A DNA stretch of 64,000 bases from DAOPYU01 sp942493245. Its GTDB lineage: Bacteria; Sumerlaeota; Sumerlaeia; UBA8349. The notes below the pieces were generated by a model, which saw only the letters and a list, made by a program, of their open reading frames with translations, made no database searches and was not told where the DNA came from. Shown here piece by piece: positions 16,856 to 25,879 of this stretch; the stretch's first letter is position 1, and the number at the start of each line of letters is the position of its first letter. Made by a program: the position numbers and the translations under genes. The stretch lies in assembly GCA_942493245.1 (NCBI GenBank), contig OW818685.1, positions 2,666,001-2,730,000 on the forward strand, written 5' to 3'.

Positions 16856-18208
16856 TTATCTCCAGAACCACATGAGAAGAATCGTACAAAAAAACAGAAA
16901 CAAATTCCGAAGCGCCTGAGCGGAAAACGCCATGATCAACCCTGGCCGCGCGCCCAGAATCCCCAGGTAGGTGGGTAACGCATGTTTGAGCGTCCTCACG
17001 GGCGCTGTCACGATCGAACCGAACAGAATAATTACCACCGCCTGATGTGAGGTGATCGCGCCCGTATTCACAAAACTGCCGGCTGCGAGTACCCCGTTAT
17101 ACAGACTCATCGCCTGCGCCGGAATGATCGCAACCGATTCAGGGGGTAAAAATGGAAGCGAGAACAGTTGAGGAACCGCTTTCGTCAGATATGTAAAAAA
17201 TCCGCTGTACTCCAGAATCCCCATCACAACGAAGGTCGGAACCATGTAGTACAACAACCTCATGAAAGTCTTCCTGGAACGTCTCCAGACCTGCGCAAGA
17301 AATGGCCTCTGTTTCCCGTTCCCACTATTTTTCTCAAAACACTTTTCACCCTCCACCTCCGCGCCGGGCAAGGCCGACTCGATTATGACAACCATTCGCT
17401 CCTTCCAGCGCCCTGCGATCAATCGAGAAACGAGAAGTATGAATAGAATTTCAAAGACAATAGCCCCGACCCGCACCAGAAACAACGCGGCTGTCGCCTC
17501 TTTGCCAAACGCCAGACCCACCGGAAAAACAAACGTGGGCAGATGCGCAAACAGCGACAAGGCGGAAACCACCAGTACCGACGAATACAACTGCCGCGCA
17601 TTCATCTTCCCCGCGTCCCGCTCCGAGACCAACATGCTGTTGGCCACCGCACCCGACTGAAACGCCATCAGGAAGGCTGGTCCCGCCTCACGAGGCAAAC
17701 CTCCCAGTGCGGTCAACGGTTTGGTAATAAACGAAATCGCGCGCACAAAACCGGAGACCTCCAGCGCCTGTCCCACAAACACACCTAAAGCCACCAGCAG
17801 AACCAATTCGGTCAACAACACGCCTTTTCTCGGCCAGAACGGCAGGCGCATCTTCCATTTGGAATAACGGGAACTTGCCCCAGCCTCTTCTTCCCCCCCT
17901 CCGGCTCGGCGTCCCATTCCTCCCTTCATCCGCCCCTGTTTTGCGTGGGGGTTCTCCGCATCTTCCAAACGTGCTCCCAACGTCTCCGTCGACATCGCAG
18001 TATGTACCGCCGGCGTTGTGGTTTGCAGTCCCAGCGGAACCGAAGACTGCTCCCCAACAGACGCCGTCCCGCCCCCTTCCACACTCGAACTTGCGGACAC
18101 AAGATCATCCGCCCAGGACACCCGTTCCCCCCAGGACGCCCACAACGTCAAACCTACCAGAACTGCGCCAAACCACCTCACGACATCTATCCGCATAATC
18201 CCCTTCAT
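16856..18208 (-). CDS. Gate-domain (nucleoside-recognition) multi-spanning membrane protein, possible cobalt or corrinoid transporter
   Basis: Integral membrane protein of 450 residues: an N-terminal signal or anchor helix, a low-complexity linker (residues about 35-115), then two blocks of hydrophobic helices. Motifs GPAFLMAFQSGAVANSML and GGLPREAGPAF fit the nucleoside-recognition/Gate family (PF07670), as do TGAITSHQAVVIILFGS and ILGARPGLI in the second half. Related proteins occur next to cobaltochelatase genes in other anaerobes as far as I recall, so a role in cobalt or cobamide-precursor transport is inferred. No CbiMNQO or BtuCDF genes are present here. It lies in the operon between cbiK and cobI, under the right-hand riboswitch. 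Confidence 0.75.
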   Translation of the reverse strand: MKGIMRIDVVRWFGAVLVGLTLWASWGERVSWADDLVSASSSVEGGGTASVGEQSSVPLGLQTTTPAVHTAMSTETLGARLEDAENPHAKQGRMKGGMGRRAGGGEEEAGASSRYSKWKMRLPFWPRKGVLLTELVLLVALGVFVGQALEVSGFVRAISFITKPLTALGGLPREAGPAFLMAFQSGAVANSMLVSERDAGKMNARQLYSSVLVVSALSLFAHLPTFVFPVGLAFGKEATAALFLVRVGAIVFEILFILLVSRLIAGRWKERMVVIIESALPGAEVEGEKCFEKNSGNGKQRPFLAQVWRRSRKTFMRLLYYMVPTFVVMGILEYSGFFTYLTKAVPQLFSLPFLPPESVAIIPAQAMSLYNGVLAAGSFVNTGAITSHQAVVIILFGSIVTAPVRTLKHALPTYLGILGARPGLIMAFSAQALRNLFLFFCTILLMWFWR

Positions 18209-18246
18209 GCCCCACAGACTCGTTCCAGAAAAACGAATACTCCCAC

Positions 18247-19113
18247 CTATTTCTCAAACGCTTTCATAGCCGCTTCCGTATGGTCAAAGTAAATCTCAAG
18301 AATGGCGTCATTCGATCCCAACGGCCCGGCGCAGCTCACATCCGCCGCCGCCATCTGCGACCGCCAGGACGCGGCGTCCTCGCCCATCACATCTTCCATG
18401 ATGTGCTCGCCCGCCACGATCATCATGGGGAGAAAATGTACGCCTCCCAATTCGTTCGCCTTGGCGCGCGCCTCGGGCAACCGGCGCAAACCCGGTTCAC
18501 CCTCCACACTGAAAACGAACACATTGTCCCGATCCTTTTCAGCCGCCTCGACAAACTGAATCAGCTGCGCATTCGCCTGTTTGTCCGGATTTCCATGTCC
18601 GACAAATACGTTCACCCGATCCCGCCGCAAAGACGGCTCAACCGCCCGAATCGCTTTCTGGATATCGTCCGAATTGGCCCATAATGGCAAACCATATTGG
18701 ATGGACAATCCGGCAGCCCTTCGGCCCGCCGCCAACATTTCCTCATACTCGGCGCCCGGCATCACATGGAACGATTGCATCACGATCTTGCTATAACCTT
18801 CTTTCCGCAATTGTTCCAGCGTTTCATCCGGCGTATAGACCGCCATCCCCTGCGCCTGGAGTTTCTTCAGGATGATTTTCGACGTCCACGCCCAGCGAAT
18901 CTCATAATCCGGAAACCGCTTCTTCGCATGTTCTAAAATGTGGTCGTAAACCGCCCGCGCCTCCATTTTGGAAGTTCCAAACGCCACCAGCACGATTGCC
19001 GGTTTTTTCTCAGAATCATTCTCGGACATCGGTATCCCCTTTCCCCTGCCAACACATGCCAAAGCACCCGCCATCCAGATCAAAACAAACGAAAACCACA
19101 CCATCCTTTTCAT
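18247..19113 (-). CDS. cbiK: Exported anaerobic cobaltochelatase (sirohydrochlorin cobaltochelatase)
   Basis: Inserts Co(II) into sirohydrochlorin, the committed step of the early-cobalt pathway. 288 residues. Visible: AIVLVAFGTSKMEARAVYDH, MQSFHVMPGAEYEEM and MMIVAGEHIMEDVMGED, with the metal-handling histidines in FHVMPG, VGHGNP and AGEHIMED. A hydrophobic N-terminal segment (MVWFSFVLIWMAGALAC) looks like a signal peptide or lipoprotein anchor, so the enzyme is probably periplasmic, like the exported CbiK described in Desulfovibrio. An internal Met before SENDSEKKPA could instead give a cytoplasmic form. Confidence 0.95.
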   Translation of the reverse strand: MKRMVWFSFVLIWMAGALACVGRGKGIPMSENDSEKKPAIVLVAFGTSKMEARAVYDHILEHAKKRFPDYEIRWAWTSKIILKKLQAQGMAVYTPDETLEQLRKEGYSKIVMQSFHVMPGAEYEEMLAAGRRAAGLSIQYGLPLWANSDDIQKAIRAVEPSLRRDRVNVFVGHGNPDKQANAQLIQFVEAAEKDRDNVFVFSVEGEPGLRRLPEARAKANELGGVHFLPMMIVAGEHIMEDVMGEDAASWRSQMAAADVSCAGPLGSNDAILEIYFDHTEAAMKAFEK

Positions 19114-19138
19114 GCGATCCCCCTCTCATGTCGCAGGC

Positions 19139-19810
19139 TCATCTTGAATCTACAGCCAAAGTACACAACGCATGCAACACACTCACCGCCAGCGGACTTC
19201 CCCCCCGTCGGCCACACAGCGCCACACACGGCACACCCAACGCCAAAATCTCCTCCTTGCTCTCCACCACATGCACAAACCCCACCGGCATCGCAATCAC
19301 CAGAACGGGCCGAACCCCCTCCTCGACAATCAAACGGGTCAACTCCATCAACCCCACCGGAGCATTTCCGAAAACGGCAATGCCCCCATCCAGAACCGGT
19401 TGGGCCTGACGAACCGCGAACAACGAACGCGGCAGACCACTCTCCTCGGCCTGACGCGCCACCGTCCCATCCGCCACATGGCAATGCAACCGCTCCGGAC
19501 CATAATCGGGACAGACCGCCTTTAATCGCGCCAACGAAAGACCCGAACGAATCATGTTCGAATCGGTATAAATGGGGACACCTCTACGCAGGGCGTTTAT
19601 CCCGGCTTCAATTGCCCCATTTACGAAACAGAGCGACTGAATCACCTCAAAATCTCCCGTGGTGTGAATCAGACGGCGTGCCACCTCCCACTCGTTTAGG
19701 GAAAAAGGGTGAAGCGGTACCTCCCGGTCAATCGTCTCAAACGATCGGCGCTCAATCTCGGCGCCGCTCATGGGAAAATCCAACAGATGATGAATTAAAG
19801 GGACAGCCAT
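19139..19810 (-). CDS. cbiC: Precorrin-8X / cobalt-precorrin-8 methylmutase
   Basis: Moves the C11 methyl to C12, giving (cobalt-)hydrogenobyrinate/cobyrinate. 223 residues. Visible: the catalytic-His motif ARRLIHTTGDFE (His49), YTDSNMIRSGLS, PVLDGGIAVFGNAPVGLMEL, PVGFVHVVESKEEI and the closing GRRGGSPLAVSVLHAL. It starts 4 bp after the cbiA stop. Assignment is firm on these motifs alone. Confidence 0.97.
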   Translation of the reverse strand: MAVPLIHHLLDFPMSGAEIERRSFETIDREVPLHPFSLNEWEVARRLIHTTGDFEVIQSLCFVNGAIEAGINALRRGVPIYTDSNMIRSGLSLARLKAVCPDYGPERLHCHVADGTVARQAEESGLPRSLFAVRQAQPVLDGGIAVFGNAPVGLMELTRLIVEEGVRPVLVIAMPVGFVHVVESKEEILALGVPCVALCGRRGGSPLAVSVLHALCTLAVDSR

Positions 19811-19814
19811 TTAA

Positions 19815-21248
19815 TCAACCCTCTTGTCTCTGACATGCGTTCGACTTCGTAGCCCGTTTTACATCCCACAAATGCCGCAGGAATCGCGTCACCGCATCCG
19901 GTTTCGAGGCCAGATGCAGATGCGCATAACTCGCCTGGACCCGGCCGTTCCAATACCCCTCCGCCAGCCATTCCTGCGAACGGCGCCGCTGGATGCGATA
20001 CGCGGAGCGCCAACCCGGATACTCCTCCGAAACTTCTTCGATTTCGGAATAATGAAATTCATGCCCTCTCAGGGATACTCCTGTTTTGCCCCAGAACCCA
20101 TCCTCTTCCAGGCGCACTTCCACATAGCCCAGCACCTTGCGTTTCGGGAGCATCCGAGTCCAGAACGGCAGCACTCCCGCGAACCGGCTTCTCCGTCCAT
20201 CCAGCGTTTCAACTCCCTGAGAGAGATACACCAGACCTCCGCACTCCGCATAAACAGGCCGCTCCAGTGAAAACGCGCGGACAGAATTCAACATCGCCTC
20301 ATTTTGAGACAATACATCCGCAAACTCCTCCGGATACCCTCCCCCCAGATAAAGTCCATCCAGATCCGCAGGCAATGTCCTGTCCCTCATTGGAGAAAAT
20401 TCCACGAGCTCGCACCCGCGCGACTTCAACTCATCGAAAAAATCCCGGTAGTAAAAATGAAACGCCGCATCCCGCGCCACACCCAGCCGCAATCCCTCGC
20501 CGATTTGATCCGGCGATTCTGATTCGTTAAAAGCTGTCCCCATTTTCAATTCCGGGCAGGAGGAAGCCAGTCTCAGAACCGCCTCGAGGTCCACTCCCGC
20601 CTCGAAAACATTCGCCAATGTGGTCTCCACTTCCGGCGATAGAATCCGATCGTCCGCGCTCACCAGTCCCAGATGCCGACTCGGCAACGCCGGAAACGCC
20701 CCGCGCGCAATGCTCCCGACAAGCGGCGGCAACCCAGCCGAAGCCAGACTCTCGGCCAACAGATCCGCATGTCGTTGCGACCCCACCTCATTGGCCAGCA
20801 CGCCGGCCACCCGCACACCGGGTTCAAACTCGACATAGCCCTTGACCATCGCCGCCAGACTCCGCGCCATCCCATGCGCCCGCGTCACCAGCAGAACCGG
20901 CGCGTCCAGCAACTGAGCAACCTCCGCCGTGCTTCCCGAAATACTCGAAGCATCTGCGCCATCGAAAAGGCCCATCACCCCTTCCACAACCGCGATATCG
21001 GCGTCCTCGCTGACACGCGCCACCAGCCGCCGCACATAATCCGCCGAACTCATCCACGGGTCCAGGTTGTAACACGGCCTTCCCGAAACATGCGACAGGT
21101 AGGTCGGGTCCAGAAAGTCCGGCCCCACCTTGAACGTCTGAACCCGCAGCCCCCGACGGCGCAGGGCGCACACTAGCGCAAGGGCCACAGACGTCTTCCC
21201 CACTCCACTATGCACTCCGCCGATGACAATTCGGGGACAGTTTCTCAA
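19815..21248 (-). CDS. cbiA: Cobyrinate a,c-diamide synthase
   Basis: ATP- and glutamine-dependent amidation of the a and c side chains. 477 residues from the chosen start. The N-terminal ATPase half has RIVIGGVHSGVGKTSVALAL (P-loop), KVGPDFLDPTYL, VEGVMGLFDGA and GVLANEVGSQRH. The C-terminal class I glutaminase half has LYLGGGYPEEFA and the nucleophile motif AECGGLVYLS, ending with ASYAHLHLAS. The start is TTG 21248, overlapping the cobO stop in a TTGA arrangement; the frame is open further upstream within cobO but that extension has no similarity. Confidence 0.95.
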   Translation of the reverse strand: MRNCPRIVIGGVHSGVGKTSVALALVCALRRRGLRVQTFKVGPDFLDPTYLSHVSGRPCYNLDPWMSSADYVRRLVARVSEDADIAVVEGVMGLFDGADASSISGSTAEVAQLLDAPVLLVTRAHGMARSLAAMVKGYVEFEPGVRVAGVLANEVGSQRHADLLAESLASAGLPPLVGSIARGAFPALPSRHLGLVSADDRILSPEVETTLANVFEAGVDLEAVLRLASSCPELKMGTAFNESESPDQIGEGLRLGVARDAAFHFYYRDFFDELKSRGCELVEFSPMRDRTLPADLDGLYLGGGYPEEFADVLSQNEAMLNSVRAFSLERPVYAECGGLVYLSQGVETLDGRRSRFAGVLPFWTRMLPKRKVLGYVEVRLEEDGFWGKTGVSLRGHEFHYSEIEEVSEEYPGWRSAYRIQRRRSQEWLAEGYWNGRVQASYAHLHLASKPDAVTRFLRHLWDVKRATKSNACQRQEG

Positions 21249-21775
21249 AACTCCACCCCCTTTTGCGCACCAATCCCCAGATCCATCACATGTTTGACGC
21301 ACCGCATTTCCGTCACCGTGTCGGCCAACTCCAGGAGTTTTTCTGCCGCATCCCGGCCCGTCAGCACCACGCACGTCCCCGGCGCAGCCGCCTCCACGGC
21401 GGCGCATACCGCCGCCACCGTTACCAGTCCCCGGCTCACCGCGCCGCACACCTCGTCCAGTACCACCAGACCGTACCGGCCCGAACGCAGCGCTTTCTCC
21501 GCAAAATTCAGAGCCTCCACCGCCGCCGTCCGATGCTCCTCATAACGAGGGTTGTCCACCGGCGGCACAAACCCCCGTCCCATCTGAACAATCTCCACGC
21601 CGGACAGGCACTTCGCCGCCTCAAGTTCCCCCGAACGCGCGTCCGCTTTCAGAAACTCCACCACCAGCGTCGGAATTCCATGCCCGGCAGCGCGCAGCAC
21701 CATCCCCAACGCCGCAGTCGTCTTCCCTTTGCCGTCACCCGTAAACACCAGCACTCGATTCGCTTCGCTCACCAC
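21245..21775 (-). CDS. cobO: Cob(I)yrinic acid a,c-diamide adenosyltransferase (BtuR/CobO type)
   Basis: Transfers the 5'-deoxyadenosyl group from ATP to Co(I) corrinoid. 176 residues, near the family length. Visible: P-loop VFTGDGKGKTTAALGM, VEFLKADARSGE, YGLVVLDEV and VVLTGRDAAEKLLELAD. It overlaps the cbiB stop by 7 bp at its 5' end and cbiA by 4 bp at its 3' end. Confidence 0.96.
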   Translation of the reverse strand: MVSEANRVLVFTGDGKGKTTAALGMVLRAAGHGIPTLVVEFLKADARSGELEAAKCLSGVEIVQMGRGFVPPVDNPRYEEHRTAAVEALNFAEKALRSGRYGLVVLDEVCGAVSRGLVTVAAVCAAVEAAAPGTCVVLTGRDAAEKLLELADTVTEMRCVKHVMDLGIGAQKGVEF

Positions 21776-22743
21776 GCCTCACCTCCTCCCAGCCAATGTG
21801 CCACGCAAAACCGGCACAGAAGAAAGCACAACAACGCCAGACCCGCCGTCGCAAACATCAGGCGATTCGCCACTCCGATGTGCTCGCGCCGCAACGGCGT
21901 TTCCGGATCACCCAGAGTCGGCTTCATCACCACCTGCCCGAAATACCGGGCCGGGCCGCCCAACTGCACGCCCATTGCCCCAGCCATCGCCGCTTCGGTC
22001 AAGCCCGAGTTCGGGCTCGGCGTGTTGTCGTGGTCACGCCACAGAATCCGCCACGCGCCTCTCGCCCGTAGCCCCAGTAAGACCGCCGCCAGCGTCACAA
22101 ACGGAGCCGTCAACCGAGCCGGGATGAAATTCACCACATCGTCGAGCCGCGCCGATGCCCAACCGAATTCCAGATAGCGCGCGTTCTTGTACCCAAACAT
22201 CGAGTCCAACGTATTGACCGCCTTATAAAGCATCGCCCCTACCGGCCCGCCCAGGACCGCAAAAAACAACGGCGCCGTCACGCCATCCACCAGATTCTCC
22301 GCCACACTCTCGACCGCAGCGCGCGCCACGCCCCCCTCGTCCAAATCCGCCGTATCGCGTCCCACAATCCGCCCGACCCGCCGCCGCGCCTCCACCAGAT
22401 CGCCCGATTCCAACGCGTCCTGAACGACACCGCTGTGCCGAGCCAGATCCCGTGCCGCAAACGCCAGGTACAGAATGAAGATCGAAACGCAATCTCCGAG
22501 AATCGGATGCACCGCGCTCGCACCCGCCCGCACACCCCACGTCACGCCGCCCGTCACCAGCAGAACCAGCGCCACCGCGACCCCACCCGCCAAGTACGCG
22601 TTTCCACACACCCGCCGCAACGGATTCTCGATCCACGTCGCAAACCGTCCGATCAGCCGAACCGGATGCGGGAACCACTGGGGATCGCCCAAGACGCAAT
22701 CCAGCGCCACCGCCAGGAGAATCTGGTATTCCAGCCGCATCAC
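21769..22743 (-). CDS. cbiB: Adenosylcobinamide-phosphate synthase
   Basis: Membrane enzyme coupling adenosylcobyric acid to (R)-1-amino-2-propanol (phosphate). 324 residues with several hydrophobic helices. Visible: DCVLGDPQWFPHPVRLIG, GRDTADLDEGGVARAAVESVAEN split across residues about 130-155, VNTLDSMFGYKN, LDDVVNFIPARLTA, and NSGLTEAAMAGAMGVQLGG. The ATG overlaps the cobD-cobQ stop by 4 bp. The substrate aminopropanol phosphate would come from the CobD domain of the upstream fusion protein. Confidence 0.97.
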   Translation of the reverse strand: MMRLEYQILLAVALDCVLGDPQWFPHPVRLIGRFATWIENPLRRVCGNAYLAGGVAVALVLLVTGGVTWGVRAGASAVHPILGDCVSIFILYLAFAARDLARHSGVVQDALESGDLVEARRRVGRIVGRDTADLDEGGVARAAVESVAENLVDGVTAPLFFAVLGGPVGAMLYKAVNTLDSMFGYKNARYLEFGWASARLDDVVNFIPARLTAPFVTLAAVLLGLRARGAWRILWRDHDNTPSPNSGLTEAAMAGAMGVQLGGPARYFGQVVMKPTLGDPETPLRREHIGVANRLMFATAGLALLCFLLCRFCVAHWLGGGEAW

Positions 22744-25325
22744 AACCCCATGATCCGATAGATTTCGTCCAACTGCACACTGTCCCGCACCACCGTCGCC
22801 AGGCGATCCAGCGCAGGCTCCAGATCATACAACACCCTCACACCCCCCAACAGCGGCAATCCCTTCCGACGCCGCAACCCATCCACAAACCAGCGGCGAA
22901 AGGCATCCGAGTCGAAGACGCCGTGCAAGTATGTCCCCCAAACCCGTCCATTTCCAGACCGCGCCCCAATCACTTCGCCGTCGTTCGCTCGAATGCAGGG
23001 CGTTTCGCGCTCGCACAACGTGCGTCCGTGGTGAATTTCGTACCCCCGGACTTCCAACCCCGAGTCCACATGGGTCCCCTCCACGCGTTTTAACGTCTTC
23101 TCGACCGCCAGCGTCGTCTCCACGTCCAGCAACCCCAGCCCCGCAACACTTCCGCCACCCGATTCAATCGCGGACGGATCGGCAATCGAACGGCCCAGAA
23201 TCTGCAAACCGCCACAAATCCCAACCACTTCGCACTCACCCTGCTGGACTGCCTCAACAATCGCCCGATCCCACCCCTGCGCACGCAAATACGCCAAATC
23301 CCCCGTCACATTCTTCGATCCCGGCAGGATCACCGCATTGGGCTTTCCCAACGCGTCCCCACGCCGCACCACCCGTACCCGCACATCCGGCTCGAGTCGC
23401 AACGGGTCGAAATCCGTGAAGTTCGAAATGTGCGGCAGATCCAATACCGCCACCTCCACATGCTCCCCTTCCGGAATCCCCCCATCCAACGCCCCGCTTT
23501 TGAATTCCACCGAATCCTCTTGGGGAAGGCCCAGGCGATCCAGATACGGTACCGTGCCCAGCGTCGGCAGACCCGTGTGCCGCTCGACATAATCGAACGC
23601 GTCCTGCAGCAGACTGGCCTGTCCCCGAAACCGATTCACCAGGAACCCCTTCACCAGCCGCCGCTCCCACTCGGCGAGTACTTCCATCGTCCCGACGAAC
23701 GACGCGAACACCCCCCCCCGGTCAATATCCCCGGCCAGCAACACCGGCGCTCCGGCATAACGCGCCATCCCCATATTGACAATATCGTGGCGCTTGAGAT
23801 TCACCTCGCCCGGGCTGCCCGCCCCTTCCAAGATCACGGCCTCATGCTCGGACGCCAGCGAATCGTAAGCCGCCTTCACCGCCTCGAACGCCTCGGGCTT
23901 GTAACGGACGTACTCGCCAACGTTCATGTTGCCGACCGGTTTTCCGTTCACAATCACCTGGGACCCCGTGTCGCTGTTCGGCTTGAGCAACACCGGATTC
24001 ATCCGCACATCGGGATCAAGCCGACACGCGGCGGCCTGCACCACCTGCGCCCGCCCCATCTCCCCGCCGTCCAGCGTCACGAAAGAATTCAGGGACATGT
24101 TCTGCGCCTTGAACGGCGCCACTTTCACTCCGTCCTGAAGCAGAATACGGCAGAATGCCGCCGTCAACACACTCTTCCCCGCATTTGAGGCTGTCCCCTG
24201 AATCATCAGACACGGCGTCCGCCTCCGGGAAACACACCGCTTCTCCACGCTCCCCAATGCCATCCGAAGCGCCTCGACCAGGCGCGCGTTCTCCTCTTCC
24301 CCCCGAACCGCTACCCGGATGTGCCGCTCGCCCAACCCCTCGAAACTCGAGCAGTCCCGGACCGCGATTCCCTGCTTCAGCAGTTTTTCAGTCAACTGCC
24401 GCGAATTCAGCCCCTTCCGCTCGATCCGGATCAGAAGAAAGTTGGCCTGTCCCGGAAATACCCTCAGTCCCGGAATCTCCCGCAGTTCCCCTTCAAGGTT
24501 CTCGCGCTGCGCCGTCACGAAACGGCTCGTCCGGTCCGCGTAGTCGGTATCGAGAAGCGCCTGGCGTCCCACCTCCTGCGCCAGCGTGTTCACCGACCAC
24601 GTTGGAATCAACCCGCGCAACCGTCCGGCCAGTTCCCGATACATCACCGCGCACCCCAGACGCAACCCCGGAAGCGCGTAGAACTTGGTCAACGAGAGCA
24701 AAACCGCCACATTGCGTGGTCGGCGTTCCGTACACCGCTCCAGCCCCTCCACAAAATCCGCGAACGCCTCGTCCACGGCGAAAAACGTCTCGGGCCACCG
24801 CGCCGCCAGACTTCGCAACGACTCCGCGTTGAAGACCGACCCGGTCGGATTGTTAGGACGCCCCAGAAACACCAGGTCGCCCGGACGCAGAACCGCTTCC
24901 AACGCCTCGAAGTCCACCGCGTAATCCCGTTCCGGCGACAACGCCACCCCCACCACCGGCAGACCGGCCAGCCGCGCGGCATGTGCATAGTCCGAATAAC
25001 ACGGATTCAAAACCACGACCCGTTTCGCCTGGCACGCCTGGGGCAGAAACCGAATGAGTTCCGTCGAGCCATTCCCCGCCACCACTTCCTCGGGCGCTAC
25101 GCCATAGCGCCGGGCCGCCGCCTCGACCAGTCTCGTGTTCTCGCGATCCGGATAATGAACCAGACGGCTCACTGCCGCGCTCAACACCGGACGCAACCAC
25201 TCGGGCGGCCCCAACGGGTTGATGTTGGCGGAAAAATCCACAAGCGCCTCCGCATCCATGCCGGTCTGTTCGCCCAGATACCGGATGTTTCCGCCGTGAA
25301 ACGGTTCTTCCCGAAAGTCCGTCAT
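22740..25325 (-). CDS. cobDQ: CobD-CobQ fusion: threonine-phosphate decarboxylase + cobyric acid synthase
   Basis: One continuous 861-residue frame joins two enzymes. Residues 1-362 are a PLP-dependent L-threonine-O-3-phosphate decarboxylase (CobD): VDFSANINPLGPP, GNGSTELI, RPNNPTGSVF, FFAVDEAFADF, and the PLP lysine in SLTKFYALPGLRLG (Lys214). Residues 370-861 are cobyric acid synthase (CobQ/CbiP): MIQGTASNAGKSVLTAA, FKAQNMSLNSFVT, LEGAGSPGEVNL, VLPHISNF-type text (DLPHISNFTDFDPL), and a GATase with nucleophile Cys704 (GICGGLQILG) and His801 (GTYLHGVF). The linker is only about ten basic residues (EKRCVSRRR). The start ATG 25325 overlaps the cobU stop (ATGA). The two activities feed the same step, CbiB, from opposite sides (aminopropanol phosphate and cobyric acid). 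No frameshift or stop separates them. Confidence 0.95.
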   Translation of the reverse strand: MTDFREEPFHGGNIRYLGEQTGMDAEALVDFSANINPLGPPEWLRPVLSAAVSRLVHYPDRENTRLVEAAARRYGVAPEEVVAGNGSTELIRFLPQACQAKRVVVLNPCYSDYAHAARLAGLPVVGVALSPERDYAVDFEALEAVLRPGDLVFLGRPNNPTGSVFNAESLRSLAARWPETFFAVDEAFADFVEGLERCTERRPRNVAVLLSLTKFYALPGLRLGCAVMYRELAGRLRGLIPTWSVNTLAQEVGRQALLDTDYADRTSRFVTAQRENLEGELREIPGLRVFPGQANFLLIRIERKGLNSRQLTEKLLKQGIAVRDCSSFEGLGERHIRVAVRGEEENARLVEALRMALGSVEKRCVSRRRTPCLMIQGTASNAGKSVLTAAFCRILLQDGVKVAPFKAQNMSLNSFVTLDGGEMGRAQVVQAAACRLDPDVRMNPVLLKPNSDTGSQVIVNGKPVGNMNVGEYVRYKPEAFEAVKAAYDSLASEHEAVILEGAGSPGEVNLKRHDIVNMGMARYAGAPVLLAGDIDRGGVFASFVGTMEVLAEWERRLVKGFLVNRFRGQASLLQDAFDYVERHTGLPTLGTVPYLDRLGLPQEDSVEFKSGALDGGIPEGEHVEVAVLDLPHISNFTDFDPLRLEPDVRVRVVRRGDALGKPNAVILPGSKNVTGDLAYLRAQGWDRAIVEAVQQGECEVVGICGGLQILGRSIADPSAIESGGGSVAGLGLLDVETTLAVEKTLKRVEGTHVDSGLEVRGYEIHHGRTLCERETPCIRANDGEVIGARSGNGRVWGTYLHGVFDSDAFRRWFVDGLRRRKGLPLLGGVRVLYDLEPALDRLATVVRDSVQLDEIYRIMGL

Positions 25326-25879
25326 AACCCGGCGTCCTTCCCTTTCAGATGCAACGAGAACCCACTCACCACCAGCGTCACCACGTCCGCGCCCGCTGCC
25401 ACAACCTGATTGCACCGCCCCGCCAGATCGCGGAACCGCCGCGCCAGCGCGTTCTCCGGAACAATCCCCATCCCCACTTCGTTCGTCACCAGAAACACCG
25501 CGCCTCCGAATTCCCGGCATGCGTCCAGCAGTCCTCGCGCGTGTTGCTCCATCCCCGCTTCGTCCAGATCGTCCCCACGGCGCTCCGCCTCGAACATCCG
25601 ATTGTTCACCCACAGCGTCAGACAATCGAGCAGACACACGCCATACTCCCCCGCCGATTCCCGCAGAACCCGCGCGGGGTCCATCGGCTCCTCGATCGTC
25701 TCCCACCCGCGTCCCGCGCGCGCCTGCCGATGCACCTCGATGCGCCGCGCCATCTCGGCATCCAAAGCCGGACCGGTCGCCAGGTACAACCGCCGCCCCG
25801 CAATCGCCTCGGCCTGCGACTGCGCATACGCGCTCTTGCCACTGCGGCACCCGCCCGTCACCAGCGTCACGCGCCCCAT
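25322..25879 (-). CDS. cobU: Adenosylcobinamide kinase / adenosylcobinamide-phosphate guanylyltransferase
   Basis: Bifunctional kinase and guanylyltransferase that makes adenosylcobinamide-GDP for CobS. 185 residues. Visible: P-loop VTLVTGGCRSGKSAYAQ, RLYLATGPALDAEMARRI, HRQARAGRGWETIEEP (with the nucleotide-accepting His region), LLDCLTLWVNN, and VTNEVGMGIVPENALARRF. The start ATG 25879 is preceded by GGGAGGGG; a longer upstream reading would lie wholly inside cobC. It overlaps cobC by 13 bp and the cobDQ fusion by 4 bp. Confidence 0.96.
   Translation of the reverse strand: MGRVTLVTGGCRSGKSAYAQSQAEAIAGRRLYLATGPALDAEMARRIEVHRQARAGRGWETIEEPMDPARVLRESAGEYGVCLLDCLTLWVNNRMFEAERRGDDLDEAGMEQHARGLLDACREFGGAVFLVTNEVGMGIVPENALARRFRDLAGRCNQVVAAGADVVTLVVSGFSLHLKGKDAGL

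Noticed and set aside
22740..25850. Extending the CobD-CobQ protein upstream to about 25850
   Set aside because: The extra 175 codons lie antiphase inside cobU and have no similarity; ATG 25325 overlapping the cobU stop is the natural start.
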